Source: Epicoccum nigrum (lineage: Eukaryota > Ascomycota > Dothideomycetes > Pleosporales > Didymellaceae). Taken from it: a stretch of 64,000 nt of DNA. The notes beneath the pieces are model-generated. The model ran no database searches and had not been told where the DNA came from. It saw nothing but the letters and a program-made list of their open reading frames with translations. The position numbers and the translations under genes are program-made. Below are positions 54,213 to 64,000 of this stretch, piece after piece. The number at the start of each line of letters is the position of its first letter. Position 1 is the first letter of the stretch. The stretch covers positions 434,001 to 498,000 of the forward strand of contig KZ107843.1 in NCBI GenBank assembly GCA_002116315.1. Direction: 5' to 3'.

Positions 54213-57200
54213 ATGCCGTTGCTGCGGGATCTGAATTGCTCCATCGAGCTCTCGGACAACCAAGAGCCGCTGCAAGAGCTTGGAACCGTTTACGGAGATT
54301 GCCTCGTTGAGACGTTCGTCCCCGTACCAAAGAAACAACAGACGTTCACTGTGCATCTGTCATCCAGAAAATTCATCGCACCAGGTATCGCAATGTACGT
54401 CTTTATTGATGGCATCTATCAGTGCAACCGCAACAGGCAAAACTTGAAGCTTCGAAGGCCACCGGATCGTCGCTCGCTCGTCGACTTCAAGGTCAGACAG
54501 AAGGAAGAGAGACAGAAAGATGGCTCCATGATTGCACGCGAGTGGACGTTCGAGAAGCTCGATCTGAGTAGGTCCAGTCATTGATTGACTTGTAAAGATC
54601 CTGACACTTGTATAGCCTCAGCAGATAGCGCGTCTACCTCTTGCTCACCCAATGTACTCGCGAACATTGGTTGCATCGAAGTGGTAATCCTGCGCTGCGC
54701 TGGGCCACGTAAGGAAAAGACGGCCTCGAACATGAACATGGACGGCGCTGCTGATTACTGGACCGACTCTGAAAGTCAATCTCGAGGGATCGCATACGAT
54801 GATCGCAACCCTTTCGCCAGTGCCGCGAATTCACTACCCACCTATCGCCCACCGCACGCCGAGACAGTGCACAGTCATCGACGTTCAAGAGAAGGGCCGT
54901 CACGATTCTCTGAACCTATCAGTCCTCGCACCCGCCCTCAGGACAAATTCCCAATGGCGGGCGTTCAGTACGGTTCCGGTCCCCTTCCCCCACGTACGGA
55001 CGCAGAACGTCACAGAGATGCTAGTCAGAACAAGGCGTCAAGGTCAACTCGTACGGTAGATGCCGCAACGCTTGAGAAGATCGTCGCAGATGCTGTCAAG
55101 CGTGGTGTCGAAGAGTCAAAAAAATCGGCGAAATCTGTCGATGGGGAGAGCGATTGGCTCCAAGCACCTAACCTTGACACTTCCAGCCAGGTCCCTGGAG
55201 CATGGCTATCACCTCCCACACCTAAGATTAAAGCTAAAGATCATCATTCAAGTCGAAGCCAAGCAGGCACGCGCTTTTTCTCGCGCGATGAGCTCGAGTG
55301 GGACAGGACGTCCATGATCAATGGGTGGGGCTCTCTAGGCGATGATCCAACAGACTCTTGGGAAGCAGACGACACCTGGCCAAGTAAGCGACCTGAAAGT
55401 TGGGAAGAGGTGCGAACAAGAACAAGATCTAAACCTCGCATTGCGTCGGACATGTCTCCTCCCCGCTGGGCACCCCACATCTCTCAACGCAAATCTTCGC
55501 ACCGCCACAGAGCGCCTTCAGATACAAGCACCTCTATTGAACCCTCAGACTCGACTATCAAACCTCGTCATTCTCGTAGTCAGCTGCAAACATCCAGGGT
55601 CAGGTCTTCTCGACACAAGTCCAGTCGAGGGCGTAGCTCCGAGCAAAAGATATCTCACCCAATCGAGGACCCGAAACAGCACCTCGAGAACATGAATCAA
55701 GCACAACCCTCTTTCATATTGCTCGCCAATGCTCCCACTGTGCCACCCGCTCCCATCCCAATGCACACAGTAGAAGTGGAGTCTCGAAGGCCCAGTACTC
55801 ACACACAAGCTCCTGCAACGATTGGAGCACCACCGCCGACGTGGGGATGCGCGTCCGAGAAGCCGCGTAAAAGCAGTGCCGCTACGACCTTTTTGCCCCC
55901 TGCTCCGTTCAGTACTGCTAGCGAGGAATTACATGTCAGCCGACAGTCCAGCGGTTCGTCGTCATGGGAGGTGACGGATAAGAAGGCCTCGAAGCATGGG
56001 TCCGAGAAGAAAGCCTCTTCTACGTTATCTCTGTGGGGAGAGAAAAAGCAGACGGAGAAGGAGAGTAGTACTTGGGGAGACGGTGACGAGGATAAAGTCG
56101 ACTGGGGTGATGAAAAAGCCAAAGGCTGGGAAGTTGAGGGTGCTGCTGATCAAAAAGACACCACGTGGGACAGTCTTCAGGGTGCTGACAACGAATGGGG
56201 CGACGTGAAAGATACTGCTAAAGACGCAGTCGTCGACGGCTGGGATAAAGGTGACAACATGTCCGTGGCCTGGACTCAAGTTGACAAAAACGACGTTGGC
56301 CGGGACGACGGCTTCAACATTGACCAGCCCAGCGCTGGTGAAGCGAATGGATGGGAGACCGACAACGTATGGGACAACAACGATGGATGGGGCAAAGATA
56401 CCAAGGCCAACGACGACACCGGCTTCAATGCGAGCACCAAATCTTCGGCACAAGACAACAAAGGCAATGACGCTGATGGCGTCAAAGCAAGCGACTGGGC
56501 CGCAGCTCCAGCGCCAGCGCCAGCACCCAGCACCAAGGCCGACAAGAGACCCCCCTCCTCCAAACGCCACACCACCAAGTCCCTCTCCAAGTACCGCCAG
56601 CTCTCCGCCCCCGCCCCCGCCTCCGCCTCAACCTCCCACAGACAATTCCCTCCCCCTCCCCCCAAGAAAACCCTCCGCCCCGTGCTCTCCGAAGGCGCCA
56701 GCGCGCGCTCAACCTCCAAGCCCCCACCCCTCCCCTCCGTGCCCGCGGAGCCCCTGCACAAGATGCCCGCCTCCACCGCCTCGGACAAGAAGGTCCAGCA
56801 CCAGGTCCTCGCCGGCCCGGGGACGCAGTACGGCCACGCGGTCAGCCGGCCCGAGTACATCGACCGCCTGGACAGCCCGTACGCGGTGTTTCGGTTCAAG
56901 TACCGCAGCCGCAGCGCGCTGAGGAGCATGTTCGGCGAAAAGTGTTTGAGTAAGAGTGCGAATGGAGACGCGGGCGCTGGGAAGGAGGGGCTGGAGAAGT
57001 TGAGCAGGGAGCAGTTGGTGGGGAAGATGATGGCGTTGCAGGCGAGGGTGCAGAGGGAGGGGGAGACGAAGGGCGATGCGAAGAGCGCGTCGAGGTCGAG
57101 GTCGAGGTCGAGGTCGAGGTCGAGGTGTACGCAGAGTGTGGCGAAGGTGTTGACGGAGAAGTGGGTGAAGGATCATTTGAAGGTGGATGAGGAGAAGGCG

Positions 57201-57254
57201 GGAGGGTGGGGTGCAGGTGCGAGTGCTGGGGTGCCTGCGGATCCGATTTGGTGA
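54213..57254 (+). CDS. DUF7918-like fungal protein with a Trp-Gly (GW/WG)-rich region
   Basis: Exons 54213-54567 and 54616-57254 (997 aa); 48-bp intron (GTAGGT...ATAG) joins EKLDLT to SADSASTSCSPN. The N-terminal 150 residues form a predicted beta-rich domain: ELGTVYGDCLVETFVPVPKK, KFIAPGIAMYVFIDGIYQCN, LANIGCIEVVILRC. This arrangement is that of the fungal DUF7918 family, of unknown function. Residues about 200-580 are disordered and Ser/Arg/Pro-rich. Residues about 590-720 are acidic and contain about ten WG/GW dipeptides (STWGDGDEDKVDWGDEKAKG, then NEWGD, DGWDKG, ANGWETDNVWD, DGWGKD). The C-terminal part has YGHAVSRPEYIDRLDSPYAV, YRSRSALRSMFG, and an (SR)n run coded by a CGAGGT hexamer repeat (57090-57126). 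The stop codon lies in a GTGAG repeat. Confidence 0.8.
57090..57126. repeat. (TCGAGG)n coding for Ser-Arg repeats
   Basis: About six hexamer units near the C-terminus of the GW-rich protein. Each unit is two codons, so slippage by whole units keeps the frame. Confidence 0.9.
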
Positions 57255-57275
57255 GGTGAGGTGAGGTGAGGTGAG
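57251..57275. repeat. (GTGAG)5 overlapping a stop codon
   Basis: Five perfect GTGAG units; the first contains the TGA stop of the GW-rich gene (57252-57254). Confidence 0.92.
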
Positions 57276-57726
57276 ACGAGGTTGGGTTGGTTGGGCGGCT
57301 GTTGATGCTTCGTGGTCATATGGGCGGGGTGGCTAGGCGCTGTTGGTGCCTCGTGGTGATTGTTCGAGATAGGGAGGGTCAGGCGCAGCCCAGAAGGACA
57401 CGGCGTAACCGATTGGTGGTTCAATTCTTCATTGTGGTATCATAGATCTACTCGTTTGTCCCCCTTTTTTTTCGGAGTCTGCGGACAAGCGAGATTTACA
57501 TCCTCAGCCAGGTTGTTGTCCCGTTCCTGTTCTTCCTTGCCTTGCCTTGCCTTGCCTTGCCTGCTTGCTTGCTTCCTTCCTTCCTCGGTGGAACCCTTGC
57601 GAACGAGGGCCGCTGAACGCCGTATTGCTCATCTGTGTATTTCAAGCCCAAGCCCAACAAATAAAACGCCGTTAAATGCTCAACTACAACATCCAAAAGT
57701 CTCTATCCGTGTGCGTTGCTGCTGCC
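57255..57726. other. Convergent intergenic gap with simple repeats
   Basis: Between the GW-rich gene and NSA2 (both end here). Contains the tail of (GTGAG)5, then (CCTTG)5 at 57535-57559 followed by CTTG- and CTTC-type units to about 57587. No gene seen. Confidence 0.7.
57535..57587. repeat. (CCTTG)n and (CTTC)n microsatellites
   Basis: Five CCTTG units, then short CTTG and CTTC repeats; lies in the 3' region of NSA2. Confidence 0.9.
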
Positions 57727-58657
57727 CTAGACAAGCAGGACAGCGTTCAGGCAGCCGTCGTTCTCGGGATTGTTTGTGACCTCTGTCGATATCGTTAGCG
57801 TCTCTTTTCGCGGGGGGGTTGGGGGGGGGGGGGACTCACGAGCATAGCGACCCCACACGACCTTTCCACCGGCCGTCACCAGACCCAGCTCCGAGACGTT
57901 GACCTCGATGATGGTACCCTTGGTCAGCACGCCAAGCTGGGTGTACAGGGGGTTCTGGGGGTTCTTCTTGACGGAGATGATGGGCAGCTGCACAGTGACG
58001 CTGAGCTCGGGGTGGGTGACGTTTGCCTTCTTGTAGCGCAGACCCATGGGGCGGATGAAGCGCTCGTACTTGACGGGGCGACGCGTGAAGCCGGGACCCA
58101 CGAAGGTGGGCTTGGTGATCATGCGCTTCCAGCTCTTCTTGGCCGTCTTCTTGCCCGTCTTGACGACGCTGAACATCTCCTCCTCGCTGATGCCCTTGAC
58201 CTTGGGCAGCGGCACGGAGAAGCGCGCGGCCTTCTCGTTACGCTTCTGCTTGATGGCCGAGGAGAGGGCCTTGGCGTTCTTCTCGTTGGAGCGGTCCAGC
58301 AGGTACTGCGGCAGGGCCTCTGTGCTGGGCTCGGCGGGCTCCGAGGTCTTGACGTTGCGCTCCTCGTGGGCGCGGATCGTCTTCTTCATCTGGATCTTCT
58401 CCTTGCGGCGCTTCTCAGCGTACAGCTTGGCGCGCAGGCCGCGGTAGTTCTGCGCCTTCTTGCTGCCATCGTGACCCTCACGCGCGAGCTTCTTGCGCTT
58501 GCGCTCGTCGTGGTCCAGGCGCTTGCCGTGCCTGCGGGGTGTCAATACATCACATGTACATGGGAGAGGAAACGAGCCGGTTCCGGTTCGGAGACCAGCC
58601 CATGGCTGTTAGGACTTACTGCTTCGTCCAGCGCTCAATGTACTCGTTCTGAGGCAT
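57727..58657 (-). CDS. NSA2: Ribosome biogenesis protein Nsa2
   Basis: Nucleolar assembly factor of the 60S subunit, related in sequence to ribosomal protein eS8. Three exons, 58657-58620, 58531-57840 and 57782-57727, giving exactly 261 aa, the length of yeast Nsa2. Exon 1 encodes MPQNEYIERWTK and joins QHGKRLDHDERKRKKLARE. The body has NYRGLRAKLYAEKRRKEKIQ, MITKPTFVGPGFTRRPVKYE and RFIRPMGLRYKKANVTHPEL; the last splice joins VVWGRYA to QVTNNPENDGCLNAVLLV, an almost universal end. Introns are 88 and 57 bp. The second intron begins GTGAGT and then has a run of 13 C (G run on the plus strand, 57821-57833). The gene is divergent from a mitochondrial ribosomal protein gene, only 239 bp between start codons. 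Confidence 0.96.
57812..57833. repeat. Poly-G/C runs in the last NSA2 intron
   Basis: Seven G at 57812-57818 and thirteen G at 57821-57833 (plus strand). They start 6 bp inside the donor site on the gene strand. Confidence 0.9.
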
Positions 58658-58896
58658 GGCGGCGGTGTTGAGGGTTGGTTGGTTCGGAAGTGGAGAACTG
58701 GAAGTCTCACAAAAAGTTGCCCCAACTTTTCCAGAGGGCCCGGGCGCTAGCCCTGAACGGCATGTCGGACCTCCGCCGCTCGAGAAATCCATCGCAGTGG
58801 CAGCGCAAGCGCATATCAGACCAGCAGCAGCAGTAGCAGCAGCATCGCCCAGTTGCCAGGAAGCCCGCCGCCGCCGCCGCCGCCCACATATCTGCC
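58658..58896. promoter_or_regulatory. Bidirectional promoter, NSA2 / bL21m
   Basis: 239 bp between two start codons. Contains a (CAG)n run at about 58822-58845 and a GCC/CCG-rich run at 58862-58885 just before the bL21m ATG. No TATA box. Confidence 0.6.
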
Positions 58897-59631
58897 ATGG
58901 CCTTCCTCGCCCGCACAGCTCGCAATGCCCTCGTCGAGACACGGGCGACCCTCCCACCAACCGTCCTCCTCCCCCTCCGCGCACACATCACAACGCAATC
59001 GCACAGCCTCGAGACGGGCAACGTCCCCGAGCCACTGGTGCAGTCGGGCCAGCGCATCTCATCCGACTTGAAGGAGAAAGTCGCCTCGCACACCCTCTCG
59101 CCCAAGGCGCCGTCACCCGCCGTGCCCGTCACACCCAACACGCGCCTCGATGTCGTGTCCAAGCACCTCACGCCCTCGATCCGCGCCCTGCTGCCCCTCC
59201 TGCACTCGCAGCCCGCGCACTACATGACCATCCACATCCACGGGCGGCCCTACCTCGTCACAAAAGGCGACTCCATCCGCCTGCCCTTCCTCATGCCCAA
59301 CGTCGCACCCGGCGACGTGCTCAGGCTCAACCGCGCCACCCACATTGGCTCGCGCGACTACACCCTCAAGGCGCCCGAGGCCATCAAGGGGACCGCCGAC
59401 CATGCCAAGAAGGTCTTCTATCTGGATGAGAGGCTTTTTACGGCCAGGGCGCGGGTGGTAGGGATTGAGACGGAACCGATGCGTGTGGAGGAGAAGACAA
59501 AGCGGAGGCAGAGGCATACGAAGCACGTATTCAGTAAGATGAGGTTTACCGTGTTGAAGATCAGTGAGCTGGAGGTCAAGAGTTTGGACGAGTACGAGCA
59601 GGCGTTGAAGAGCGAGGGTGTTGACGTCTAG
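58897..59631 (+). CDS. Mitochondrial large-subunit ribosomal protein bL21m
   Basis: Single exon, 244 aa. The N-terminus MAFLARTARNALVETRATLP is an Arg-rich presequence without acidic start, fitting import to mitochondria. The bL21 fold occupies about residues 95-244: HYMTIHIHGRPYLVTKGDSI, RLPFLMPNVAPGDVLRLNRA, then the basic loop RVEEKTKRRQRHTKHVFSKM and RFTVLKISELEVKSLDEYEQ. The yeast counterpart is Mrpl49. The start MAFLAR follows a GCCATGG context. Divergent from NSA2, so cytosolic and mitochondrial ribosome production may be co-regulated (inference). Confidence 0.92.
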   Translation: MAFLARTARNALVETRATLPPTVLLPLRAHITTQSHSLETGNVPEPLVQSGQRISSDLKEKVASHTLSPKAPSPAVPVTPNTRLDVVSKHLTPSIRALLPLLHSQPAHYMTIHIHGRPYLVTKGDSIRLPFLMPNVAPGDVLRLNRATHIGSRDYTLKAPEAIKGTADHAKKVFYLDERLFTARARVVGIETEPMRVEEKTKRRQRHTKHVFSKMRFTVLKISELEVKSLDEYEQALKSEGVDV

Positions 59632-60768
59632 ATGGAGGGAGATGATGGACTTGTGGGAATGACGTGCGATTTGGGTGTATCATATGTGTAGATATCATGG
59701 GCATATCGGTGGGTGGAAGCATGGCACCGTGTGTAACAATATCCAACGGGAATTACTTGCATTGGCAAGGCTTGGAACGAACAGAAACGCGTCTTCACTT
59801 TAAGCATCTTCTTTCTATCCTATTATACGCTTTGTATGTCCACGTTGACTTACTACAGACGGCTGCGATATCCATGTACAGCGGGGGAGGTGGAAGGATA
59901 ACAAATTGCACTCTACCCGTACACGTTCCGAAATCCGTTTGTACCAAGGATTCAAGCTGCAGGCCTTATGCTACTAAGAAAACGGAAGGCTTGAGGGCCG
60001 CCTCTTTCTAGCTAAAATCGTTTCAAAATCACGAAGCAGCCCTGATTTGGCATCTATACGTGGTTGAATTTCTGTAACCTCATGATTTGGTCTCGCTTGT
60101 GTAACTTGCATGAGGGTAGGTATCGTAGAATCAACACGGTGAAGAAGATTGCGAGCTAGCGTTTCTGATGTTCGGGGGTTTTCTCCACCAAAGCAACTAC
60201 TCACTGAGGCATACACCAGAAGTTCGACCGCCTCTGTCAGAACATGTTAGAACAAAGTGTCTATAGAACAGTAGGCGTTAGTGTTCCTACTCTCGGGCGG
60301 CGCGAAGAACAAGCGACCATCAGCATGACTGGAAGAGGTTGCAGCGATTGTGGTCGCATACATAATGCTTCAGAGCACAGCGATTCTTGTGAGGAGACTC
60401 AAGCCGGAGATGAAACGCTCCTCCATGATTTGTAAACCGAACCGGAAGCCTGGAAACGTTTCATTATACTTCAACATGTATGTTGTGACCCAACAGCCCT
60501 CACGAGGAATACTGATAGATATGTTTGACGGCAAGCAGGACTGTCTTTAAGATGGCTACACTGTCTATTGTATATTTTGTTATTTTTATCTTACTTAATT
60601 GAATACTTCATATTGCTTCGGCGTCCGATTGGGGTGATAAGAGGTTGTATATCAGGTGAAGGGATTTATACCCATCTGCTCCTCGCGCGCCCGCATGTCC
60701 TCCGCAGCATCGAATAATTCAGGACGAGACGGCAACCCAGCTCTAGGTACAGCCTCCACTGAAGCCTC
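59632..60768. other. Intergenic, 1.1 kb, no gene seen
   Basis: Convergent gap between bL21m and dUTPase. An AT-rich patch occurs at about 60560-60610. Short frames are without motif. Confidence 0.55.
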
Positions 60769-61652
60769 CTAAGGACCTTGTGTCGCGCCTGCACCAAATC
60801 CTCCCGTACTGCCGAACCCGCCAGCGCCGCGAACACTTTCCTCGAGCTTGTCGACGACGACGACTTGGGGCATTGCGATCTGTATACTTAGCTAAAGATG
60901 ACGTTGCAGGTGAATCAGGGACGTACCTTTTCTACGATCAATTGGGCAATGCGGTCGCCAACCTTGACCTCAAAGTCGGTGTCTGACAGATTGGCCAAGA
61001 TGACGCCCACAGGTCCTCTGTAGTCGGCGTCGATCACGCCAGCCATTGTATCGATACCATGCTTGGCTGCGAGTCCAGAGCGTGGTGCCACACGTCCATC
61101 TAGACCACGTTAGCTACACAGACCAACCATTGCTCAGGAACCTTTGGATTGCGCACATGTCCCAACCGGCACCGAGATGCTGATATCGGTAGCAACGATA
61201 GCTCTCCCGCGTGCAGGGATGACTGTGTCTTTGGCACTGTACAGATCGTGCCCAGCAGCGAAATCACTGCCCTTGGTGGGCGCCTTCGCGTTCTCGCTCA
61301 GCAGCAGGACCTGCAGCGCCTGCTCCGCGGCGGCACCGACCGCAATGCTGGGGGCGATTGGTGCATGGGGCGGTAAGGCGGCCATATGGGAGCTTGCAAG
61401 CGGGGTTGGGGTTGCAGTGCCTGAGTCGTTGTTTCGCGGCAGCGATGAAGGCTGATTGAATGGCGCGGGGTCGATGATTTTGGTGCGCTTGGGGAGGGGC
61501 GAGCTGGGGAGGGACGGGGGCTCGTGTGCTGGGGCGGGTGTGCTGGTTCCGTCTGACATTGTGTGGAAGTGTTTCGAGCGGGCGGTGAGGATGAGGTTCT
61601 GGAGGGTGGGGCACGCGAACGCGACGCGTCGCGTCTTCCAAAACACGTGCAT
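60769..61652 (-). CDS. DUT1: dUTP diphosphatase (trimeric dUTPase) with possible dual start
   Basis: Hydrolyses dUTP to dUMP and PPi, keeping uracil out of DNA. Three exons, 61652-61157, 61099-60927 and 60879-60769 (259 aa; 228 aa from the second Met). Motif 1 is FAAGHDLYSAKDTVIPARGR, motif 2 VAPRSGLAAKHG, motif 3 GVIDADYRGPVGVIL, motif 4 VGDRIAQLIVEK, and motif 5 RGAGGFGSTGGFG at the end. The first intron splits GTY|GRVAPRSG (57 bp, GTGCGC...CTAG); the second follows IVEK (47 bp). The first 31 residues (MHVFWKTRRVAFAC...) are Arg-containing and lack acidic residues, like a mitochondrial presequence; the next Met (61559) begins MSDGTSTPAPAHEPP, a likely nuclear form. A 90-residue Pro/Ser/Ala linker precedes the core, longer than in yeast. 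Confidence 0.93.
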
Positions 61653-64000
61653 GACTTTACAAAGTACCTAATGTAGGTAGGCTTGAGCTGCTTGAATCTC
61701 CGTGAAGAGCAAAACGAATCACAATCAGGACTGAGTCTGTCTGTCGTCTCAAGGTCCTGTCGTAGTCTCGGCTACGACTGCCCTCGCATCCACCTGCGTC
61801 TGCGTAGATCGCCTGCCAGTGGTATGTAGTGTGGTCGGTATGGCTTCAGCCTGCGAATTTGATCAATCCAGTCAGTCAGGTCCCATCTATAAAGAGAGAA
61901 TGCGGATCAACGGCGGAGGATTGAAGATCACTTGGGCTGCGATGCCTGCGGTGAATCTTCCCGCCGAAGTCGCGTCCATCGTGCCTGCTTTGTCGTCGTC
62001 GGGGTCAAGCTTCATCATCCGCCGCTCGCCAGCGGCGCCAGCTTGGCCATCCCCACATATCAGCAGACGTGCCACAAAAACCCCCCTCAGCAGGAGCACG
62101 CCAGATGGCTCCCTCACTTTCCCTTGGATGGTTCTTCGCCTAGGGATTGATAAGGCAAGCGGTTGAGGCGTGTTCGCCTGTCATTGGTATATCGCGATGC
62201 TGGCGCCGCAAATGGAGTCAGCATTCATCATGACGTGACGCTTTCTATCAGTATCTTCGCTGCCCCTCGTTCGTAGCCTGAAGAATTCGACTTTAGTCTT
62301 TCGTACTGGAGGTAAGCTGAGATGTGTTATAAATATACGACTAAAATAATTGTCGAGCGACAACGTAGCCTCCCAACGACCGGGTGCATAGATGGCTTTC
62401 TGGTCGAAGCGGGTTTTGGTGTCGCGTGATGAGTCTTGCTCGCTCCAGTTTTAGAGAATATCCGGCACAGCCTGAAAGATATGTTTATCTCACTATCGAG
62501 AGCGAACCTGGGACAAGTCGTGACAGCAATCCTGCTGCCCTACCCCTACATATGTCAACGACGCCACGCACGCTAAGCTGCTCGATATCAGGTGGCCGTT
62601 GTTGAGATCACGACTCTATGGCGCTACCTCGATCCTCATCAGCGTTATCTGTACCCCGCAGCTCATGACGCTGATCCCTCGACAACCCCGGAGCAGGAGG
62701 AGGCTTCCCCATGACACCATAATGCACCCCTGCCCTCAGCCCGGGCGTCTTGCAAATGCTACAAATTGAGATGTATGGCCGAAGTGGGGATGGGGTGGCT
62801 CGGCGTGATCGTGACAAAATACCTATGGTGATAAATAAAAAGGCGCGCGGTGGAGGTGCAGCTTTTCTTCCTGTGCGACTCCGGTTCTGGACGTAGATTT
62901 GGGTCGAATGGGGTGATGTGTGTGAGCTAACGAACCAAAACTTCCCGTAAGTTGTTCCATGCGCAACGAGCCCTGGCGCCAAATCACCGAAAGCTTACGC
63001 ACCCGACTGGCGAGAACACACTAGGCCGCCAAGCTAGCCATGCAGTGCTTGTTGAGCCTCTCACGCCCCCAAGAATCGGTGGAAGCTTATGCACCCCGCT
63101 GTCTATCAACCCTCTGATACAGCCAATCGACGTCCAGAAGCAAAGCTTTCTGCCAGTCTTGTCCCCTCTCCACCGGGGCTCCGCCATCGTGGCCTGAGAT
63201 TGACCAGTCCCACCCCGCGTGCGCCTGGAGCAGAGCCTCAACAGCGCTATGCCTCCAACCCCACTGCGCTTAAGCCCTTGTAGATGTCCTCCGCGCCATC
63301 AAATGAGGTGCTGAGAGCTTTGCATCGTCGTCGCGTGTCAGCATGCCAGCCGAGGCCTATTGTGCTACACGCACTGCACTGCGCGAAGGTCTCAAGGACA
63401 ATTTGCTGGGACTATCCATCGTTGCTGATCTAACGACTTGTCTTCTTCAGAATCTCTATGTATGGGTAGCCTTCTCAGTAGGATTGACAAAAGACTCCGA
63501 GTTATTAGGCTATGTAAGTCGTCAGTGGCAGATGAAGGGCACGGCCCCAGTTCGACGACTATGCACACTAGATGCTTCTCGCCCAGCAAGCGACCTATCA
63601 CAGGTTCCAATCTCTTGCAGCTCAATGCGCCTCCCACTGCCGTCTGACGCTCTCGCGGACAGGGCTGCATGGGGATACCGTCTGCTCGTGACCAACTCCT
63701 CGATGCTGCTGCAAGCGTCACGACAAATCCCGCATTAGGAGCATCGCCACTTACGCCGTCATACTCAGGCTCTTCTGGACGGAGCCTTGACAGCATCAGT
63801 TCAAATCTTTTAGGGGTGTGATCCAGCTATGGGTCACAGATCGTGAACCTGAAATTTGTAGTAGACTGTAGTGGCCTGTCTGGTACGCTCCAGCTCCAGC
63901 ACTAGACCCTAACGGAGGCCGAGTACGAAGCTCTCCAGGTGCAGTCGGTCTATACTCCACCATCCAATAATACCTTAGCGTGCTACTCCACGCTTCCAGC
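61653..64000. other. Gene-poor end of window, 2.3 kb
   Basis: The dUTPase promoter lies at the left. Frames at about 61819-62166, 62608-62982 and 63343-63796 are short and have no motif, codon pattern or splice logic that I can defend. Either non-coding or degraded. A gene starting beyond 64000 may use part of it as promoter. Confidence 0.5.

Noticed and set aside
56025..56929. Long minus-strand frames opposite the GW-rich gene
   Set aside because: Low-complexity reverse complements of the coding region, no domain.
58012..58671. 219-codon plus-strand frame
   Set aside because: Antisense to NSA2; Leu/Ala-rich by strand reversal of Lys/Arg codons.
62608..62982. 124-codon minus-strand frame
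   Set aside because: The tail looks protein-like (MGKPPPAPGLSRDQRHELRG) but no motif, start context or exon partner supports it.
63343..63796. Overlapping frames on both strands near the right end
   Set aside because: Mutually antisense, composition not convincing, no family recognised.

Overview
The window is nuclear DNA of a filamentous ascomycete (Pezizomycotina). The evidence is the short introns (mostly 48-105 bp) with GT-AG borders and CTAAC/TACTAAC-type branch sites, fungal-only families (DUF1776, DUF7918, Zn2Cys6 regulator, NCS1 permease, Wss1, Nsa2), monocistronic genes on both strands, and intergenic gaps of 0.05-2.4 kb. A dothideomycete is plausible, but the class cannot be fixed from sequence reading alone. 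I recognised no rRNA, tRNA, CRISPR array or intact transposon.

Layout. 1-14 kb: 3' part of a Rad17 checkpoint clamp loader, a kinesin-3 (Unc104/KIF1A type), tRNA m1G37 methyltransferase Trm5, a MutL homologue of the Mlh2 type, and, divergent from it, an Ada-like zinc/AraC protein with no methyltransferase domain. 14-24.8 kb: phenolic acid decarboxylase, an unknown two-exon protein, a SnoaL-like protein, an APH-family phosphotransferase, a small membrane protein and a SLAC1/Mae1-type transporter. 24.8-27.2 kb is gene-poor. 27.2-32.7 kb: a divergent pair of NCS1 permease and a fused hydantoinase-DUF917 enzyme, whose shared promoter carries GATA sites and overlapping CGG palindromes. 32.8-46 kb: mitochondrial tricarboxylate carrier, SDR, a small conserved-looking protein, U2AF large subunit, OGG1, a secreted SurE phosphatase, a Zn2Cys6 regulator and an Adh6-type alcohol dehydrogenase. 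46-64 kb: Sel1-repeat protein, DUF1776 protein, Wss1 protease, a DUF7918-like Trp-Gly-rich protein, Nsa2, mitochondrial ribosomal protein bL21m and dUTPase, then 2.3 kb in which I see no gene.

Functional themes. Six genes serve genome maintenance (RAD17, MLH2, Ada-like, OGG1, WSS1, dUTPase). Two divergent pairs look like shared-promoter units: NCS1 permease/hydantoinase, and NSA2/bL21m. Exon structures were rebuilt by eye from reading frame, splice borders and family motifs. All the spliced models below keep frame, and their lengths fit the families where a usual length is known.
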